A stretch of 64,000 nucleotides of DNA from positions 186,001 through 250,000 of the forward strand of contig NZ_FTMK01000002.1 in assembly GCF_900156255.1 (NCBI RefSeq), given 5' to 3'. Of this stretch, positions 39,900 through 49,114 are shown in pieces. Position numbers and translations under genes: made by a program. Origin of the DNA: Paracoccus thiocyanatus (GTDB lineage: Bacteria > Pseudomonadota > Alphaproteobacteria > Rhodobacterales > Rhodobacteraceae). Every line of letters begins with the position of its first letter. Position 1 is the stretch's first letter. The notes beneath the pieces were generated by a model that worked only from the letters and a program-made list of their open reading frames with translations, searched no databases and had not been told where the DNA came from.

Positions 39900-40769
39900 T
39901 CAGTGGCGGACGGACGCCCCCTCGACCGGCAATCCCATGCCGCGAGACGAGACGTAAAGCTCCAGCGCGCGAAATTCCGGGCTGCCCTGCGCAAAAGGTT
40001 CCGCGCGCGTGTCGCGGACACAGCCGAAGAAACGTTCGTGAATGGAGACCACGCCTGCTCCGTTCAGTCGATAGACCGGAAAGCCGCTGATCTGACCCTG
40101 GCTCAGGTGATCGGCGCGGATCCAGTCGCCATAGTGATCCTCGTGACAGTTGGCGCAGGAAAGCTGCAATTGCCCGTAGCGACTATAGTAGATTTCCTTG
40201 CCCTTGTCCCACCAGCTTTGCGCCGGCCCATCGATGGCGACATCGACCGGCATTCCCCGCGACGCCATCGAGATCGCCAGCGTCATGGATTCCATCGGCG
40301 CGCTGGACCACCCCCATGCCTCGGCGCCCATGCGGGTGGTGCGGCAGTTGTTGACGAAGTTCTCAAGCGACCACAGGTCGGTGCCGTCCTCGGACATCTT
40401 CGGCATCGCGGCGCGCACGCCTTTCATGCTGTCGTCGATGCTGCCATGGCAATCGGCGCAGGATTTGCCCTCGGCGCCATCCGGCTGGTCCCACAGGTCC
40501 AGGCCCTGGTCGACGAACACCATGGCCGGGTTTTCGAAATCGTCCATCTGCATGGACTGGGTCGTCGCGTCGCGAAACAGCCAGCCGGACCAGATCTTCG
40601 GCAGCGCACCGTTCAGATGCGCCGGGGCCTCGGCCTCGGTCGCAAGTTCGATTTCGCCCTCGTTGATCGAGATCGGCGCGACGGTCTCGGGCTCGCTTGC
40701 GGCGTAAAGCGGCGCGGCCAGTCCGAAAGCCGCCGACAGGACGGCAGCCAGCCCCATTGCGTAATTCAT
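39900..40769 (-). CDS. soxA: Sulfur-oxidation diheme cytochrome SoxA
   Basis: 289 residues, signal peptide ~1-24. Two c-type heme sites, CADCH (104-108) and CANCH (205-209); Cys142 in NNCRTTR fits the axial ligand of heme 1, and Cys250 in FFGCVRDTRAEPFA is the conserved active-site Cys that becomes persulfide. SGWLFRDATTQSMQMDDFEN is the SoxA signature. With SoxX it attaches sulfur to SoxY, passing electrons to cytochrome c. No soxYZ, soxB or soxCD lies nearby, so this pair is detached and travels with the thiocyanate dehydrogenase-like gene. GGAGG precedes the start. Confidence 0.92.
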   Translation of the reverse strand: MNYAMGLAAVLSAAFGLAAPLYAASEPETVAPISINEGEIELATEAEAPAHLNGALPKIWSGWLFRDATTQSMQMDDFENPAMVFVDQGLDLWDQPDGAEGKSCADCHGSIDDSMKGVRAAMPKMSEDGTDLWSLENFVNNCRTTRMGAEAWGWSSAPMESMTLAISMASRGMPVDVAIDGPAQSWWDKGKEIYYSRYGQLQLSCANCHEDHYGDWIRADHLSQGQISGFPVYRLNGAGVVSIHERFFGCVRDTRAEPFAQGSPEFRALELYVSSRGMGLPVEGASVRH

Positions 40770-40876
40770 CACTCGTTTCCTCCCTTTTACTGCAACATCG
40801 CGGCAGTCGCGCACTGGCAGGGCGTGCTGCCGGGCGCAGAATGGCCGGCGATCGCCCGGCGGTATGTCAGCCCGTC

Positions 40877-41359
40877 TCACTTCAGGCTCAGCAGATAGGA
40901 CACCACGTCTTCGACCTGCTGGGCCGTCAGAAGCGGCGGCAAGGGTTCGGTGGCGGGCTTGGCGGTATAGCCCTCTCCGGGTCGCAGGAAGCCGGCGGAC
41001 TTGTAAAAGCTGGGCATCATGGAATCGGGGAATGTGTGCTTGGCGTCCGCCACGATCCCGCGCAGTTGCGCGGCGCTCCAGCGGCTTCCCGCGCCGTCGA
41101 GCGCGGGCCCGATATCGCCCATGAACTGGATATCGGGCGTCGCCTCGACCAGGTGGCAGGCGTAGCAATTGCCCAGCCCGCGGGCCTCCATCGTCTGCCG
41201 GCCCGCCTGGGGGTCGCCGGGCGCACCGCTCAGCGATTGCGCGATGCTGCCATCCTCTTCGAAGACGGTGGCCGCGGGCGGGGTTTCGGCCGCGGCCGCG
41301 GCCGTGCCGCCGGCCAGGGCGGTCAGCACGGCCAGAACCGGGGCAAGGTTTATGTTCAT
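40877..41359 (-). CDS. soxX: Sulfur-oxidation monoheme cytochrome SoxX
   Basis: 160 residues, signal peptide 1-24. Heme site CYACH (65-69) with axial Met115 in FPDSMMPSFYKSAGF and the closing ILTAQQVEDVVSYL-like segment (LLTAQQVEDVVSYLLSLK). It forms the SoxXA heterodimer with the next gene. Separated from sodC by 55 bases and from soxA by 107, same strand. Confidence 0.92.
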   Translation of the reverse strand: MNINLAPVLAVLTALAGGTAAAAAETPPAATVFEEDGSIAQSLSGAPGDPQAGRQTMEARGLGNCYACHLVEATPDIQFMGDIGPALDGAGSRWSAAQLRGIVADAKHTFPDSMMPSFYKSAGFLRPGEGYTAKPATEPLPPLLTAQQVEDVVSYLLSLK

Positions 41360-41414
41360 GACGCACTCCTGAATTGAAAGGCAAATGGGCCGCGCCGCAG
41401 TCGCAGGGCGCGAT

Positions 41415-41957
41415 TCAGTGGGGTTCGAACACGCCGCAAACCTCGCGCGCGCCCCCTTGGCGTTCTGCCACGCCGCTGTAATCGTCCGCCCCGGCATGGA
41501 TGATGACCGAGGCGCCGTTTTCGTCGGACAGCATCGCGGGGCTAAGGCCGGGCACGAAATATTCGACCGTCAGCGTCCCGGTTTCGGGGACATGCAGGTT
41601 CGGCAGATCGCCCGCAGCACCGCCATGCGCCCCGTGATCGTGCTGGTGGGACGCATGAGAGGCCTGTTCGGGGCCGTCCGTCGCCGCGGGCATATGCGCG
41701 CCGGCGGATACGAAGCCTTCGGCCGAACAATCGCCGGTCTCGTGGATGTGGATGGCGCGCACCCCCGGCTTCATGTCGGTCAGCTCGATCAGCAGATGGA
41801 CGCCGCCCGCGGGCATTTCGCCGGCATGGATGCTGCCCATCTGGGCGCCTGCGGCATCGTGCAGCGCCGCATGCCATCCGGTCGAATGGGCCAGGGCCGG
41901 GCCCGACATGAGCATCGCAAGGGCGATGGCGCCGTGGCGGATGGATGCGTTCGACAT
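41415..41957 (-). CDS. sodC: Copper/zinc superoxide dismutase, periplasmic
   Basis: 180 residues, signal peptide 1-23. Copper ligands in AIHIHETGDC, a His-rich insertion (HASHQHDHGAHGG, ~102-114), the zinc loop AGDLPNL, and the C-terminal VIIHAGADDYSGV and GGAREVCGV are conserved; the two cysteines would form the structural disulfide. Dismutates superoxide in the periplasm. In this operon it probably protects against oxidants made near copper and the sulfur chemistry. Confidence 0.93.
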   Translation of the reverse strand: MSNASIRHGAIALAMLMSGPALAHSTGWHAALHDAAGAQMGSIHAGEMPAGGVHLLIELTDMKPGVRAIHIHETGDCSAEGFVSAGAHMPAATDGPEQASHASHQHDHGAHGGAAGDLPNLHVPETGTLTVEYFVPGLSPAMLSDENGASVIIHAGADDYSGVAERQGGAREVCGVFEPH

Positions 41958-41984
41958 GCTGCTTCCTTTCTTGTGCGCCCGCGA

Positions 41985-44900
41985 TCAGGCGGTAAGCGGT
42001 GGGGTTTGGGTTTGCGAAACCGGGATCCGGCGGCGCAAGGCTAGGTAGAGCGGCGGCACCAGCAGCAGGTTCAGGACCAGCGAACTCATCATGCCGCCGA
42101 ACAGCACCAGGGCGATGGCGCGCTGGTATTCCTTGCCGACCGGGTCGCCGAGCATAAGCGGGATCACCGCGATTGCCGTAGTCAGCGCCGTCATCACGAT
42201 GGGCAACAGCCGGTCGCGCGCGCCCTGCAACGCGATCTCGCGCGGCGACAGCGACGTGTCGCTTTCAAGAACCTCGTAGCGCGACAGCAACAGGATGCCG
42301 TTGCGCGCCGCGACCCCGGCCAGCGCGATCAGCCCGACGGTCGAGGCGACGTTCAGGCTTTCGCCGCCCAGCCGCAGCACCAGCGCGCCGCCCAGCAGGG
42401 CAAAGGGCACGTTCAGCGCCACCAGCGCCGCAAAGGCCGGCGTGCGGAAGGCCAGGCCCAGAAGCAGCAGGATCATCAGGATGCTGAGCGTTCCCGACCA
42501 GGCCAGGTTGGCCGAGGCCCGCTGCTGGCCGACCCAGTCGCCGTCAAAGACCAGGCGATAACCCGGCGGCAGCGCGACCTGTTCGGCAATCGCGGCCTCG
42601 GCCGCGGCGATCACCCGGCCCAGGTCGCCGGTGGTGTTCCACTGCACCACCGCCCGGCGCTGCCCGTCCTCATGCGCGATCTGATAGCGGTCCTGGGTCG
42701 GCGCGATGCTGGCCACCGCCGAAACCGGGACCGTGGCGCCGGCGCTGCTGCGCAGCGGCATCCTGGCGATGGCCTCGACGGTGTTGCGCGAGGCTTCGTC
42801 GCCGCGCACCACCAGGTCGAAGCTGCGGTCGCCCTCGACCACCTTCGACACCGCGATGCCGTTCAGCGCCTGGCCGACCTGGCGGACGATCTCGCCCGGC
42901 GACAGCCCGTAGACCGCGGCATTGGCCCGGTCCACCCGGATGTCGTATCCGGGGATCAGCAGCAGCGGTTCGGGCTGCAAATCGACGATGCCCGGAATCC
43001 CGGACACCGCCTGGATGATGTCGCCCTGAAGATGTTCCAGCGTCGCCAGGTCGGCGCCAAAGACCTTGATCACCACCTGGGCGCGGACGCCGGACAGGAT
43101 TTCCTGCATCCGGTGGGTGATGAACTGCGACACGTTCACCGCCACGCCGGGCACATCCGCCAGCGCGGTGCGGATCTGTTCGATGGCGCCCGCGGCGTCG
43201 CGCAGTTCGGGATCAAGCGTCACGTCGAATTCGGCAAAGTTGACCGGCTGGGCGTCCTCGTCCAGGCGCGAGCGGCCGGCCCGCTGGCTGACGCTGACGA
43301 CGCCCGGCACCGCCGACACGATGCGTTCGATCTGGGTGCCCAGGCGCATGTTCTCGGCCAGCGAGGTGCCCGGCATGGCGGTGGTGGCGATGATGACGTT
43401 GCCTTCGGCCTGCTGGGGCAGGAATTCGCGCGCCGCCGTGACCAGAAGCAGCGCCGCGACCACGGTCCCCGCCAGGCTGAGGATGATCGCCGGCCGGCCA
43501 TGGTCCACCACCCGGCCGATCAGCCGGCCATAGCCGCGATGCAGCCACAGCGCCGCGCGGCTGGGTTCCAGGTCCCGCCCCCCGCCCCGGCGCAGGGCGA
43601 AATAGCTAAGCACCGGCACCAGCGACAGCGCGACGAACAGCGAGCCCAGGACCGCGGCGATATAGGCGATGGCCATGGGCGCGAAAAGCCGCCCCTCGAT
43701 TTCCGACAGAAAGAAGATCGGGACAAAGGCGATGATCACGATCCCGGTGGCGAAGACGACGGAATTGCGGATTTCGGAACTGCCTTCGAACACGGTTTGC
43801 AGCAGGGGGACCCGCTGGCCCTGGCTGCGCGTCTCGCGCGCGCGGCGCATGATGTTTTCGACGTCGATGATCGCGTCGTCCACCACCTCTCCGACGGCGA
43901 AGATAAGCCCGCCCAGGGTCAGGGCGTTGATGCCGATCCCCAGCATCCACAGGATCAGCGCGCCGACGGTCAGCGAGATCGGAATGGCGACAAGGCTGAT
44001 GACGGTCGGCCGCCAGCGCCCGATCAGCAGCGCAAGGATCAGCGCCACGATGATCACCGCCTCGATCATCGCGCCGCGCAGGTTTTCGATGGACCGCTCG
44101 ATCGAGCTTGCCTGCCGGAACACGTTGGGGATGAGCTGGATGTCGGGCGGAAGCGTCTGGGCCAGGCGGTCCAGCGCCGACTGCACCGCGCGGCTGGTGT
44201 CCAGCGTGTCGGCGCCCCACAGCTTGGAAACCGTGCCGATGACCGCGCTGCCGCCCGCCATCTGCGCATCGCCGCGCTTGATTTCCGGCCCGTTGACGAC
44301 CTGGGCCACATCGGCCAGCAACAAGGGGACGCCGTCGCGCAGCGCGATCTGGGTGCGGCCGATCTCTTCGGGGGTGCGGGCGCGGCCGTCCACGCGCAGG
44401 AAATATTCCTCGTCCCGCGACGGCTCCAGGAACGCTCCGGGCAGGATCAGGTTCGCCTGGCGCGCGGCGGCCACCACATCGTCGAAGGACAAATCATAGC
44501 GGCGCAGTTTCGTGACATCGACAAGCACCTGGTATTGCTTGACGCCGCCGCCTTGCGCCACGACTTCGGCCACGCCCGGCTGCGCCAGCAGCGCGTTGCG
44601 GAAATCCCAGTCGGCAAGCGCGCGCAGCCGCAGCGGGTCGGGGTTCTGCGACCAGTCGACCAGCGCGAATTTCTGTAGCCAGCTTACCGCCGAGGTCATG
44701 GGCATCATCCGCGGGGGGTCGACCCCGTCGGGCAATTGGGTCATCGCGGTCTGAAGCCGTTCCTGCGTCAGCATCCGCGCGTCGTAGATGTCGATGCCCG
44801 GCTTGAACACGATCGTCACCCGCGACAGCCCCACGCTGGACACCGAGCGTAGCTGTTCGACCAGCGGCATGCCTTGCAAGGCCGTCTCGATCGGGCGGGT

Positions 44901-45095
44901 GACAAGCGTCTCGACGTCTTCCGAGGGAAAGCCGGGGGCCTCGGTCTGGACCTGGATCTGGGGCGGCGCGAATTCCGGGAACACGTCCACCGGCATCCGC
45001 GGCAACACCGCGGCCGCCACGATCATCAGCGCCGCATAAAGCACGATCACCGTAAAGCGGAAGCGCAGCGAAGCCCGGATAATCCTGTCGAACAT
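41985..45095 (-). CDS. Heavy-metal RND efflux pump (CusA/CzcA family)
   Basis: 1036 residues, twelve helices and two large periplasmic loops. MFDRIIRASLRFRFTVIVLY, PVDVFPEFAPPQIQVQTEAPG, the transmembrane GEVVDDAIIDVENIMRR block and C-terminal RNGILLLSRYEV place it with HME-RND pumps. In a copper-enzyme locus, copper (I) is the likely ion, but the Met triad cannot be confirmed by eye, so CusA versus CzcA is open. Two adaptor genes precede it; no outer-membrane factor is encoded here. Confidence 0.9.
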   Translation of the reverse strand: MFDRIIRASLRFRFTVIVLYAALMIVAAAVLPRMPVDVFPEFAPPQIQVQTEAPGFPSEDVETLVTRPIETALQGMPLVEQLRSVSSVGLSRVTIVFKPGIDIYDARMLTQERLQTAMTQLPDGVDPPRMMPMTSAVSWLQKFALVDWSQNPDPLRLRALADWDFRNALLAQPGVAEVVAQGGGVKQYQVLVDVTKLRRYDLSFDDVVAAARQANLILPGAFLEPSRDEEYFLRVDGRARTPEEIGRTQIALRDGVPLLLADVAQVVNGPEIKRGDAQMAGGSAVIGTVSKLWGADTLDTSRAVQSALDRLAQTLPPDIQLIPNVFRQASSIERSIENLRGAMIEAVIIVALILALLIGRWRPTVISLVAIPISLTVGALILWMLGIGINALTLGGLIFAVGEVVDDAIIDVENIMRRARETRSQGQRVPLLQTVFEGSSEIRNSVVFATGIVIIAFVPIFFLSEIEGRLFAPMAIAYIAAVLGSLFVALSLVPVLSYFALRRGGGRDLEPSRAALWLHRGYGRLIGRVVDHGRPAIILSLAGTVVAALLLVTAAREFLPQQAEGNVIIATTAMPGTSLAENMRLGTQIERIVSAVPGVVSVSQRAGRSRLDEDAQPVNFAEFDVTLDPELRDAAGAIEQIRTALADVPGVAVNVSQFITHRMQEILSGVRAQVVIKVFGADLATLEHLQGDIIQAVSGIPGIVDLQPEPLLLIPGYDIRVDRANAAVYGLSPGEIVRQVGQALNGIAVSKVVEGDRSFDLVVRGDEASRNTVEAIARMPLRSSAGATVPVSAVASIAPTQDRYQIAHEDGQRRAVVQWNTTGDLGRVIAAAEAAIAEQVALPPGYRLVFDGDWVGQQRASANLAWSGTLSILMILLLLGLAFRTPAFAALVALNVPFALLGGALVLRLGGESLNVASTVGLIALAGVAARNGILLLSRYEVLESDTSLSPREIALQGARDRLLPIVMTALTTAIAVIPLMLGDPVGKEYQRAIALVLFGGMMSSLVLNLLLVPPLYLALRRRIPVSQTQTPPLTA

Positions 45096-45116
45096 GGTGG
45101 CGGCCCTTTCCCGGCG

Positions 45117-46595
45117 CTAATGGTGGTGGTCGTGATCGTCGGGGTCGCGGGTGCCGCCGGCGGTCCGGCGATACTGGCCCTCGATCAAGGACTTGCCGCG
45201 CACGACCACCTTGGCGTCGGCGGCGACGTCCTCGACGCGGAACCAGCCGTCCGCGCGCTCAAGGACGGTCAGCTTTCGCCGGGCATAGCGCCCCTCGCCC
45301 AGGTCGACATAGGCGACGGGGTCGATATCCTGGCGCAAGACGGCATCGGCGGGAAGCCAGACGCCGGGCGACGCCGGCCAGACGATCTGGACCGGCAGGA
45401 CCTGGCCCAGATGAAAATCGCCCGCCACGCCGTCAAGGCTGACAAGCCCCGTCGCCTGCTGCGTTGCCGCGTCGATGGCGGGCGCGACAAGGGCCGCGGG
45501 CAAGGTAAGCGGACCGCCATCCTTGGCGCCGAAAGGCAGGCGGACCCGGACATCGGGCGCGGGCATGTCCTCCGCTCCGGCGGCATGGTCGTCTGGGCCG
45601 GCCTCGGGCGGTCCGTCCGCCTGCGCGATCCGGTCGGCGCCGGCAACGGCGTGGTCCCCCGCCGGTGCCGAACCAGACGGGGTTTGCGCCGCTGTCGCGT
45701 CGCCTGCTGCGTCCTCGCCGGGCGCCTGTGGGCGCGCGGTGATCGTGGCATCCGCGGCGGGCGGTGGCGGCGCGCCGACCGGGGCGTTGAAACCGTCCAT
45801 CAACGCCCCACCTGTGGCAGAAGACGGCGCCGGCGGTTGGGAGGGCTCGTCATCATCGCCCACCAGCCCGCCGCCGGGCGGGGTCGCGGCATCCTCGGCC
45901 GCACCTTCGGGACCGGATACCACGACCAGGCTGTCGGCGGGGCCCAGGTCCAGGTCGGGAAACACCGCCACCTCCAGCACAAGCGGCGTGGCCGCGCGCT
46001 GCATGCGCGCGACGGCGCGCCCCAGCACGATGAAATTCTGCATGGTGCGGTCGCCCGCGTCGATCATGTCGCCGGGCTGGACCAGAACCTCGGTAATGAT
46101 GCCGTCCTCGGGCGCAAGCAGGTTCAGGCGGTCAACGGTCCTGCGTTCCTGGACCAGCCGGTCGATCTGCGCCTCGGTCATGCCCCACCAGCGCAGGTTG
46201 TCGCGCGCATCGCTGAGATAGTTCGGCAGGTTCCCCTCGCCGCGCAGGATCTCGAGCTGTTCGTCATTTTCCAGCAGTGCCAGATAGCTGCGCTGGGTAA
46301 AGACGAAATCGGGGCTGGTGACGGTCGCGATCGGGTCGCCCTTGGCGACGGCGCTGCCGGGCAGGACCAGCACCTCGGCAACCTGGCCGCTGATCGCGGC
46401 GTTGATGTCCAGCTGGCCCTGCGGGTCCAGGATCACCCGCCCAAAGGCCGGGACGCGGTGATCGGGCGGCGCCGTCGACACCGCGCGCGAGACGATAAAG
46501 GACGAAGCCTGCGCCGCCGCCGGTCCGGCCGATGCCGCAACCGCCAGCGCCAGCGCCAGGCCGATGCCCCCCAGGATGAACCGCCGGTCAGTCAT
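45117..46595 (-). CDS. RND membrane-fusion adaptor with a long acidic/Pro-rich insertion and His tail
   Basis: 492 residues, signal peptide 1-31. A HlyD-like core (barrel-sandwich VSGQVAEVLVLPGSAVAKGDP-like segment, hairpin with RSYLALLENDEQLEIL, QPGDMIDAGDR) is split by roughly 110 residues (~240-350) rich in Ala, Pro, Asp and Gly. It ends DPDDHDHHH, a plausible Cu/Zn-binding tail. It links the RND pump to an outer-membrane channel. The start chosen (MTDRRF) has an AGGAG site and overlaps the preceding adaptor by eight bases. Confidence 0.85.
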   Translation of the reverse strand: MTDRRFILGGIGLALALAVAASAGPAAAQASSFIVSRAVSTAPPDHRVPAFGRVILDPQGQLDINAAISGQVAEVLVLPGSAVAKGDPIATVTSPDFVFTQRSYLALLENDEQLEILRGEGNLPNYLSDARDNLRWWGMTEAQIDRLVQERRTVDRLNLLAPEDGIITEVLVQPGDMIDAGDRTMQNFIVLGRAVARMQRAATPLVLEVAVFPDLDLGPADSLVVVSGPEGAAEDAATPPGGGLVGDDDEPSQPPAPSSATGGALMDGFNAPVGAPPPPAADATITARPQAPGEDAAGDATAAQTPSGSAPAGDHAVAGADRIAQADGPPEAGPDDHAAGAEDMPAPDVRVRLPFGAKDGGPLTLPAALVAPAIDAATQQATGLVSLDGVAGDFHLGQVLPVQIVWPASPGVWLPADAVLRQDIDPVAYVDLGEGRYARRKLTVLERADGWFRVEDVAADAKVVVRGKSLIEGQYRRTAGGTRDPDDHDHHH

Positions 46596-47469
46596 GGGAA
46601 TGCTCCTCATGCGGTGCGGATGCGTCCGGGGGCAGGACGGTCACGGCCTGTCCGGGACGAAGCAGGCGCGCGACCTCGTCGCCGGGAACAAGCCGGACGG
46701 TGCGGGTCCAGGGCCGCCCCGCCGGAACGACGGGCAGCACCGCTTCGACCCGCGCGGCGGCCTGTTCAGGGATCGACGCCCCCGGCGCCATCAGCCGCAA
46801 TTCATCGCCCGGCGCGATCCCGGCCGCCACCTCGGCCGGAAGTTCGGCAAGGATCAGCTTGGCCCCCAGGTCGGCGATCTGGAACACCGGCGTTCCGGCG
46901 GCGGTGAAAAGCCCGGCGCGGGTGCCGGCGTTCACGATGCTGTTGGTGCCGATATTCACCTGCGTCAGATAGCCGTCGGCAGGTGCGACCAGCGCAATCT
47001 GCTCGACCGGACGCCGGGTCAGTTCGATCTGGTCGATGTCGGATTCGGACAGGCCCCGCCATTGCAGATTCATCCGCGCCTCGAGCAATTTCGCCTGCGC
47101 CGTGACCGAGGCGGCCAGCATCAGGTCGCGCGCCCGCCAGGATTCGATATAGCTGGTCTGAAGGGTCTTCAGCTCGGCGCTGGTGAAATGGGCCAGAATG
47201 TCGCCGGCCCGGACCCGGCTGCCGACCGCGCCGCTGGTCACTTCCGTGATGCGCGCATTGACCCGCATGGTCACGTTCACGACCTTGCGCGGATCGACGA
47301 TCACCCTGGCGGGATAGCGGACGATGTCCTCCATCGTCTCGACGGGGTGATCGTGAACCCCTGCCGTTCCGCTGAAGGACGAGGCATCGGAATGCGCCGC
47401 GGTTTCCAGCGGCGACAGGCCCAGGACCAGGGCGGCCAGACCGGCCGGAAGCCAGCGCCGGCAGGTCAT
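46588..47469 (-). CDS. Second RND membrane-fusion adaptor (short)
   Basis: 293 residues, signal peptide ~1-25. HlyD-type organisation: RVNARITEVTSGAVGSRVRAGD lipoyl half, alpha-hairpin with SYIESWRARDLMLAASVTAQ, ALVAPADGYLTQVNIGTNSIVN second half, and a beta-barrel with LILAELPAEVAAGIAPGD. It is shorter than CusB and ends HEEHSHD, another His-rich tail. Two adaptors in tandem are unusual; they may form a heterodimer or act as separate metal chaperones. Overlaps the MBL-fold gene (ATGA). Confidence 0.82.
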   Translation of the reverse strand: MTCRRWLPAGLAALVLGLSPLETAAHSDASSFSGTAGVHDHPVETMEDIVRYPARVIVDPRKVVNVTMRVNARITEVTSGAVGSRVRAGDILAHFTSAELKTLQTSYIESWRARDLMLAASVTAQAKLLEARMNLQWRGLSESDIDQIELTRRPVEQIALVAPADGYLTQVNIGTNSIVNAGTRAGLFTAAGTPVFQIADLGAKLILAELPAEVAAGIAPGDELRLMAPGASIPEQAAARVEAVLPVVPAGRPWTRTVRLVPGDEVARLLRPGQAVTVLPPDASAPHEEHSHD

Positions 47470-48422
47470 GGCTCGACCACCCAGCGGGCGCCCTCGGCGC
47501 CGCGCTCGATCCGGCCAAGCCCCGGAGCGGGCATGTGAAAGACCGCAAGGCGCAGTTTTTCCGAAATCGCCCGGTCGATCATGCGGTGCCGCTGCGCCGC
47601 CGCCGCGTCGTGATCCTGGTCCGTGCCCCAGCGCCATTGCGGATGGGCGATGGTCAGCGGGTGCGAGAACACGTCCCCGGTGATCAACAGCGGATCGCCG
47701 CCCAGATGCAGCAGAAAGCTGCAATGCCCCGGCGAATGCCCCGGCGTGGCGGCGACCTCGATGCCGGGCAGCGGCTCGTCGCCGTCCTTGAAGAAACGCC
47801 CGCGCTCGGCCAGGCGCGGCAGGCGCGACCTGGCCCCGGCGACAAAGGTCTCCATCCCCGCGTCCACATTCGACACGGCATCCTCTGCCATCCAGAAATC
47901 GAACTCGGCCTGGGCCATGTGATAGTGGGCTTCGGGAAAGGTCAGCTCGTCGAAATCATCGGTCACGCCCCAAAGGTGATCGGGGTGAAAATGGGTAAAG
48001 ATGACATCGGTGACATCGGCCGGTGAAATGCCGGCCGCCTCGAGCGAGGCCGCCAGCCTGCCGGCACTGTCCATGAACATCGGGCCGGAGCCGGCGTCGA
48101 AAAGGATGGTCCGGTCGCCCAGGCGCAGCACCGGCACCGTGCAGGGCACGGCAAGCGGCAGGTCCGGGTCCGCCGAATCGAAAGCCGCGGCCAGCGCGTC
48201 CGGCGGCGCGTCTGGAAAAACGAAGCCGGTGGTCAACGCCAGGTTGCCATCGTCCATCATCCGGGGTGCGGCCGCGCCGGCCGCCTGGGCATGGGCGCGC
48301 CCGACAAGGGTCGGTCCCACCGCTGCGGCCAGGCCAACCAGTTGCAGAAAGCCACGCCGTCCAAGGCGCAAGCCGGCGGCGGACGGACCGGGGCGAAAAT
48401 CGTTCGGGTGCGGAACGGGCAC
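47466..48422 (-). CDS. Tat-exported MBL-fold metallohydrolase
   Basis: 318 residues starting at GTG, ten bases after AAGGAGG. Twin-arginine signal RLGRRGFLQLVGLAAAVG (residues 19-36), then a metallo-beta-lactamase fold with the metal motif His144-x-His146-x-Asp148-His149 (FTHFHPDHLWG), TPGHSPGHCSFLLH and LLITGDVFSHPL. Members include lactonases and persulfide dioxygenase-like enzymes; a role in handling a periplasmic sulfur product is possible but not shown. Overlaps the second adaptor by four bases. Confidence 0.85.
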   Translation of the reverse strand: MPVPHPNDFRPGPSAAGLRLGRRGFLQLVGLAAAVGPTLVGRAHAQAAGAAAPRMMDDGNLALTTGFVFPDAPPDALAAAFDSADPDLPLAVPCTVPVLRLGDRTILFDAGSGPMFMDSAGRLAASLEAAGISPADVTDVIFTHFHPDHLWGVTDDFDELTFPEAHYHMAQAEFDFWMAEDAVSNVDAGMETFVAGARSRLPRLAERGRFFKDGDEPLPGIEVAATPGHSPGHCSFLLHLGGDPLLITGDVFSHPLTIAHPQWRWGTDQDHDAAAAQRHRMIDRAISEKLRLAVFHMPAPGLGRIERGAEGARWVVEP

Positions 48423-48441
48423 GGGCGCTTGCCTCCTTGGG

Positions 48442-49113
48442 TTAGGGCCAGCACGGCCCGGCGGAAAGATCCGGGCAGGTGGTGCTGTCATCGGTGATCA
48501 CGCCGTCCAGCTCGGAATTGTCCAAGGTCGCGGCGTTCAGGTCGGCGCCGGTCAAATCGGCGCCGGACAGGTCGGAAAAGAACAGGTTGGCGGCATAAAG
48601 ATCGGCGCCATTCATCCGCGCATCGCGCAGCGAGGCACCTTCGAAATCCGCATTGGCGGCATGGATGTCCGACATGTCCGCGCCGTCCAGCCGCGCATTT
48701 CCCAGCCGGGCCATGATCAGCACCGCCCCAGACAGCCGGGCGTCGGTCAGGTCGGCCCCGGTCAGAATGACGCCGCCCAGGGTCGCCCCCGACAGATCGG
48801 CCCCGACAAGGCGGGCATTGCTAAGGTCGCTTCCGATCAGGCTGACACCGGAAAGCCGCGCGCCGCCAAGATCGGCGTCGCGCAGATCGACATGCATCAT
48901 GCTGATGGCGGTCAGATCGGCCCCGGCCAGATCGCAGCCGCGGCAGACCTGCTGGTCGCGCAGGCGCTGCACCTCTGCTTCGCCCGCGGCCGCGTCGCCG
49001 CCGGCCAATACGCCCCAGACCGTGGCGGCGCTTGCGATGCAAGCAAGCGGCACCAGGTCCCGCCATTGAAAGGCGCGCGATGGGGGCGTCCTGACGGCTC
49101 TGCATCCCAGCAT
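48442..49113 (-). CDS. Membrane-anchored pentapeptide-repeat protein
   Basis: 223 residues. Hydrophobic segment ~20-38, then QQVCRGCDLAGADL (Cys57-x-x-Cys60) opening about 28 A(D/N)LxG-type pentapeptides (GADLTDARLSGAVL, GADLYAANLFFSDLSGADL). These form a right-handed quadrilateral beta-helix, a protein-protein interaction surface. Orientation of the anchor suggests the repeats are periplasmic. Role unknown; its fixed place between the metal-binding gene and MBL gene suggests a structural or targeting part of the locus. The frame runs upstream to 49257, but the ATG at 49113 is one base from the upstream gene's stop. Confidence 0.85.
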   Translation of the reverse strand: MLGCRAVRTPPSRAFQWRDLVPLACIASAATVWGVLAGGDAAAGEAEVQRLRDQQVCRGCDLAGADLTAISMMHVDLRDADLGGARLSGVSLIGSDLSNARLVGADLSGATLGGVILTGADLTDARLSGAVLIMARLGNARLDGADMSDIHAANADFEGASLRDARMNGADLYAANLFFSDLSGADLTGADLNAATLDNSELDGVITDDSTTCPDLSAGPCWP

Positions 49114-49114
49114 G

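Noticed and set aside
42672-44678. 668-residue plus-strand frame opposite the RND pump gene
   Set aside because: Antisense shadow; low-complexity Asp/Gln/Arg-rich, no ribosome-binding site or recognisable motif.
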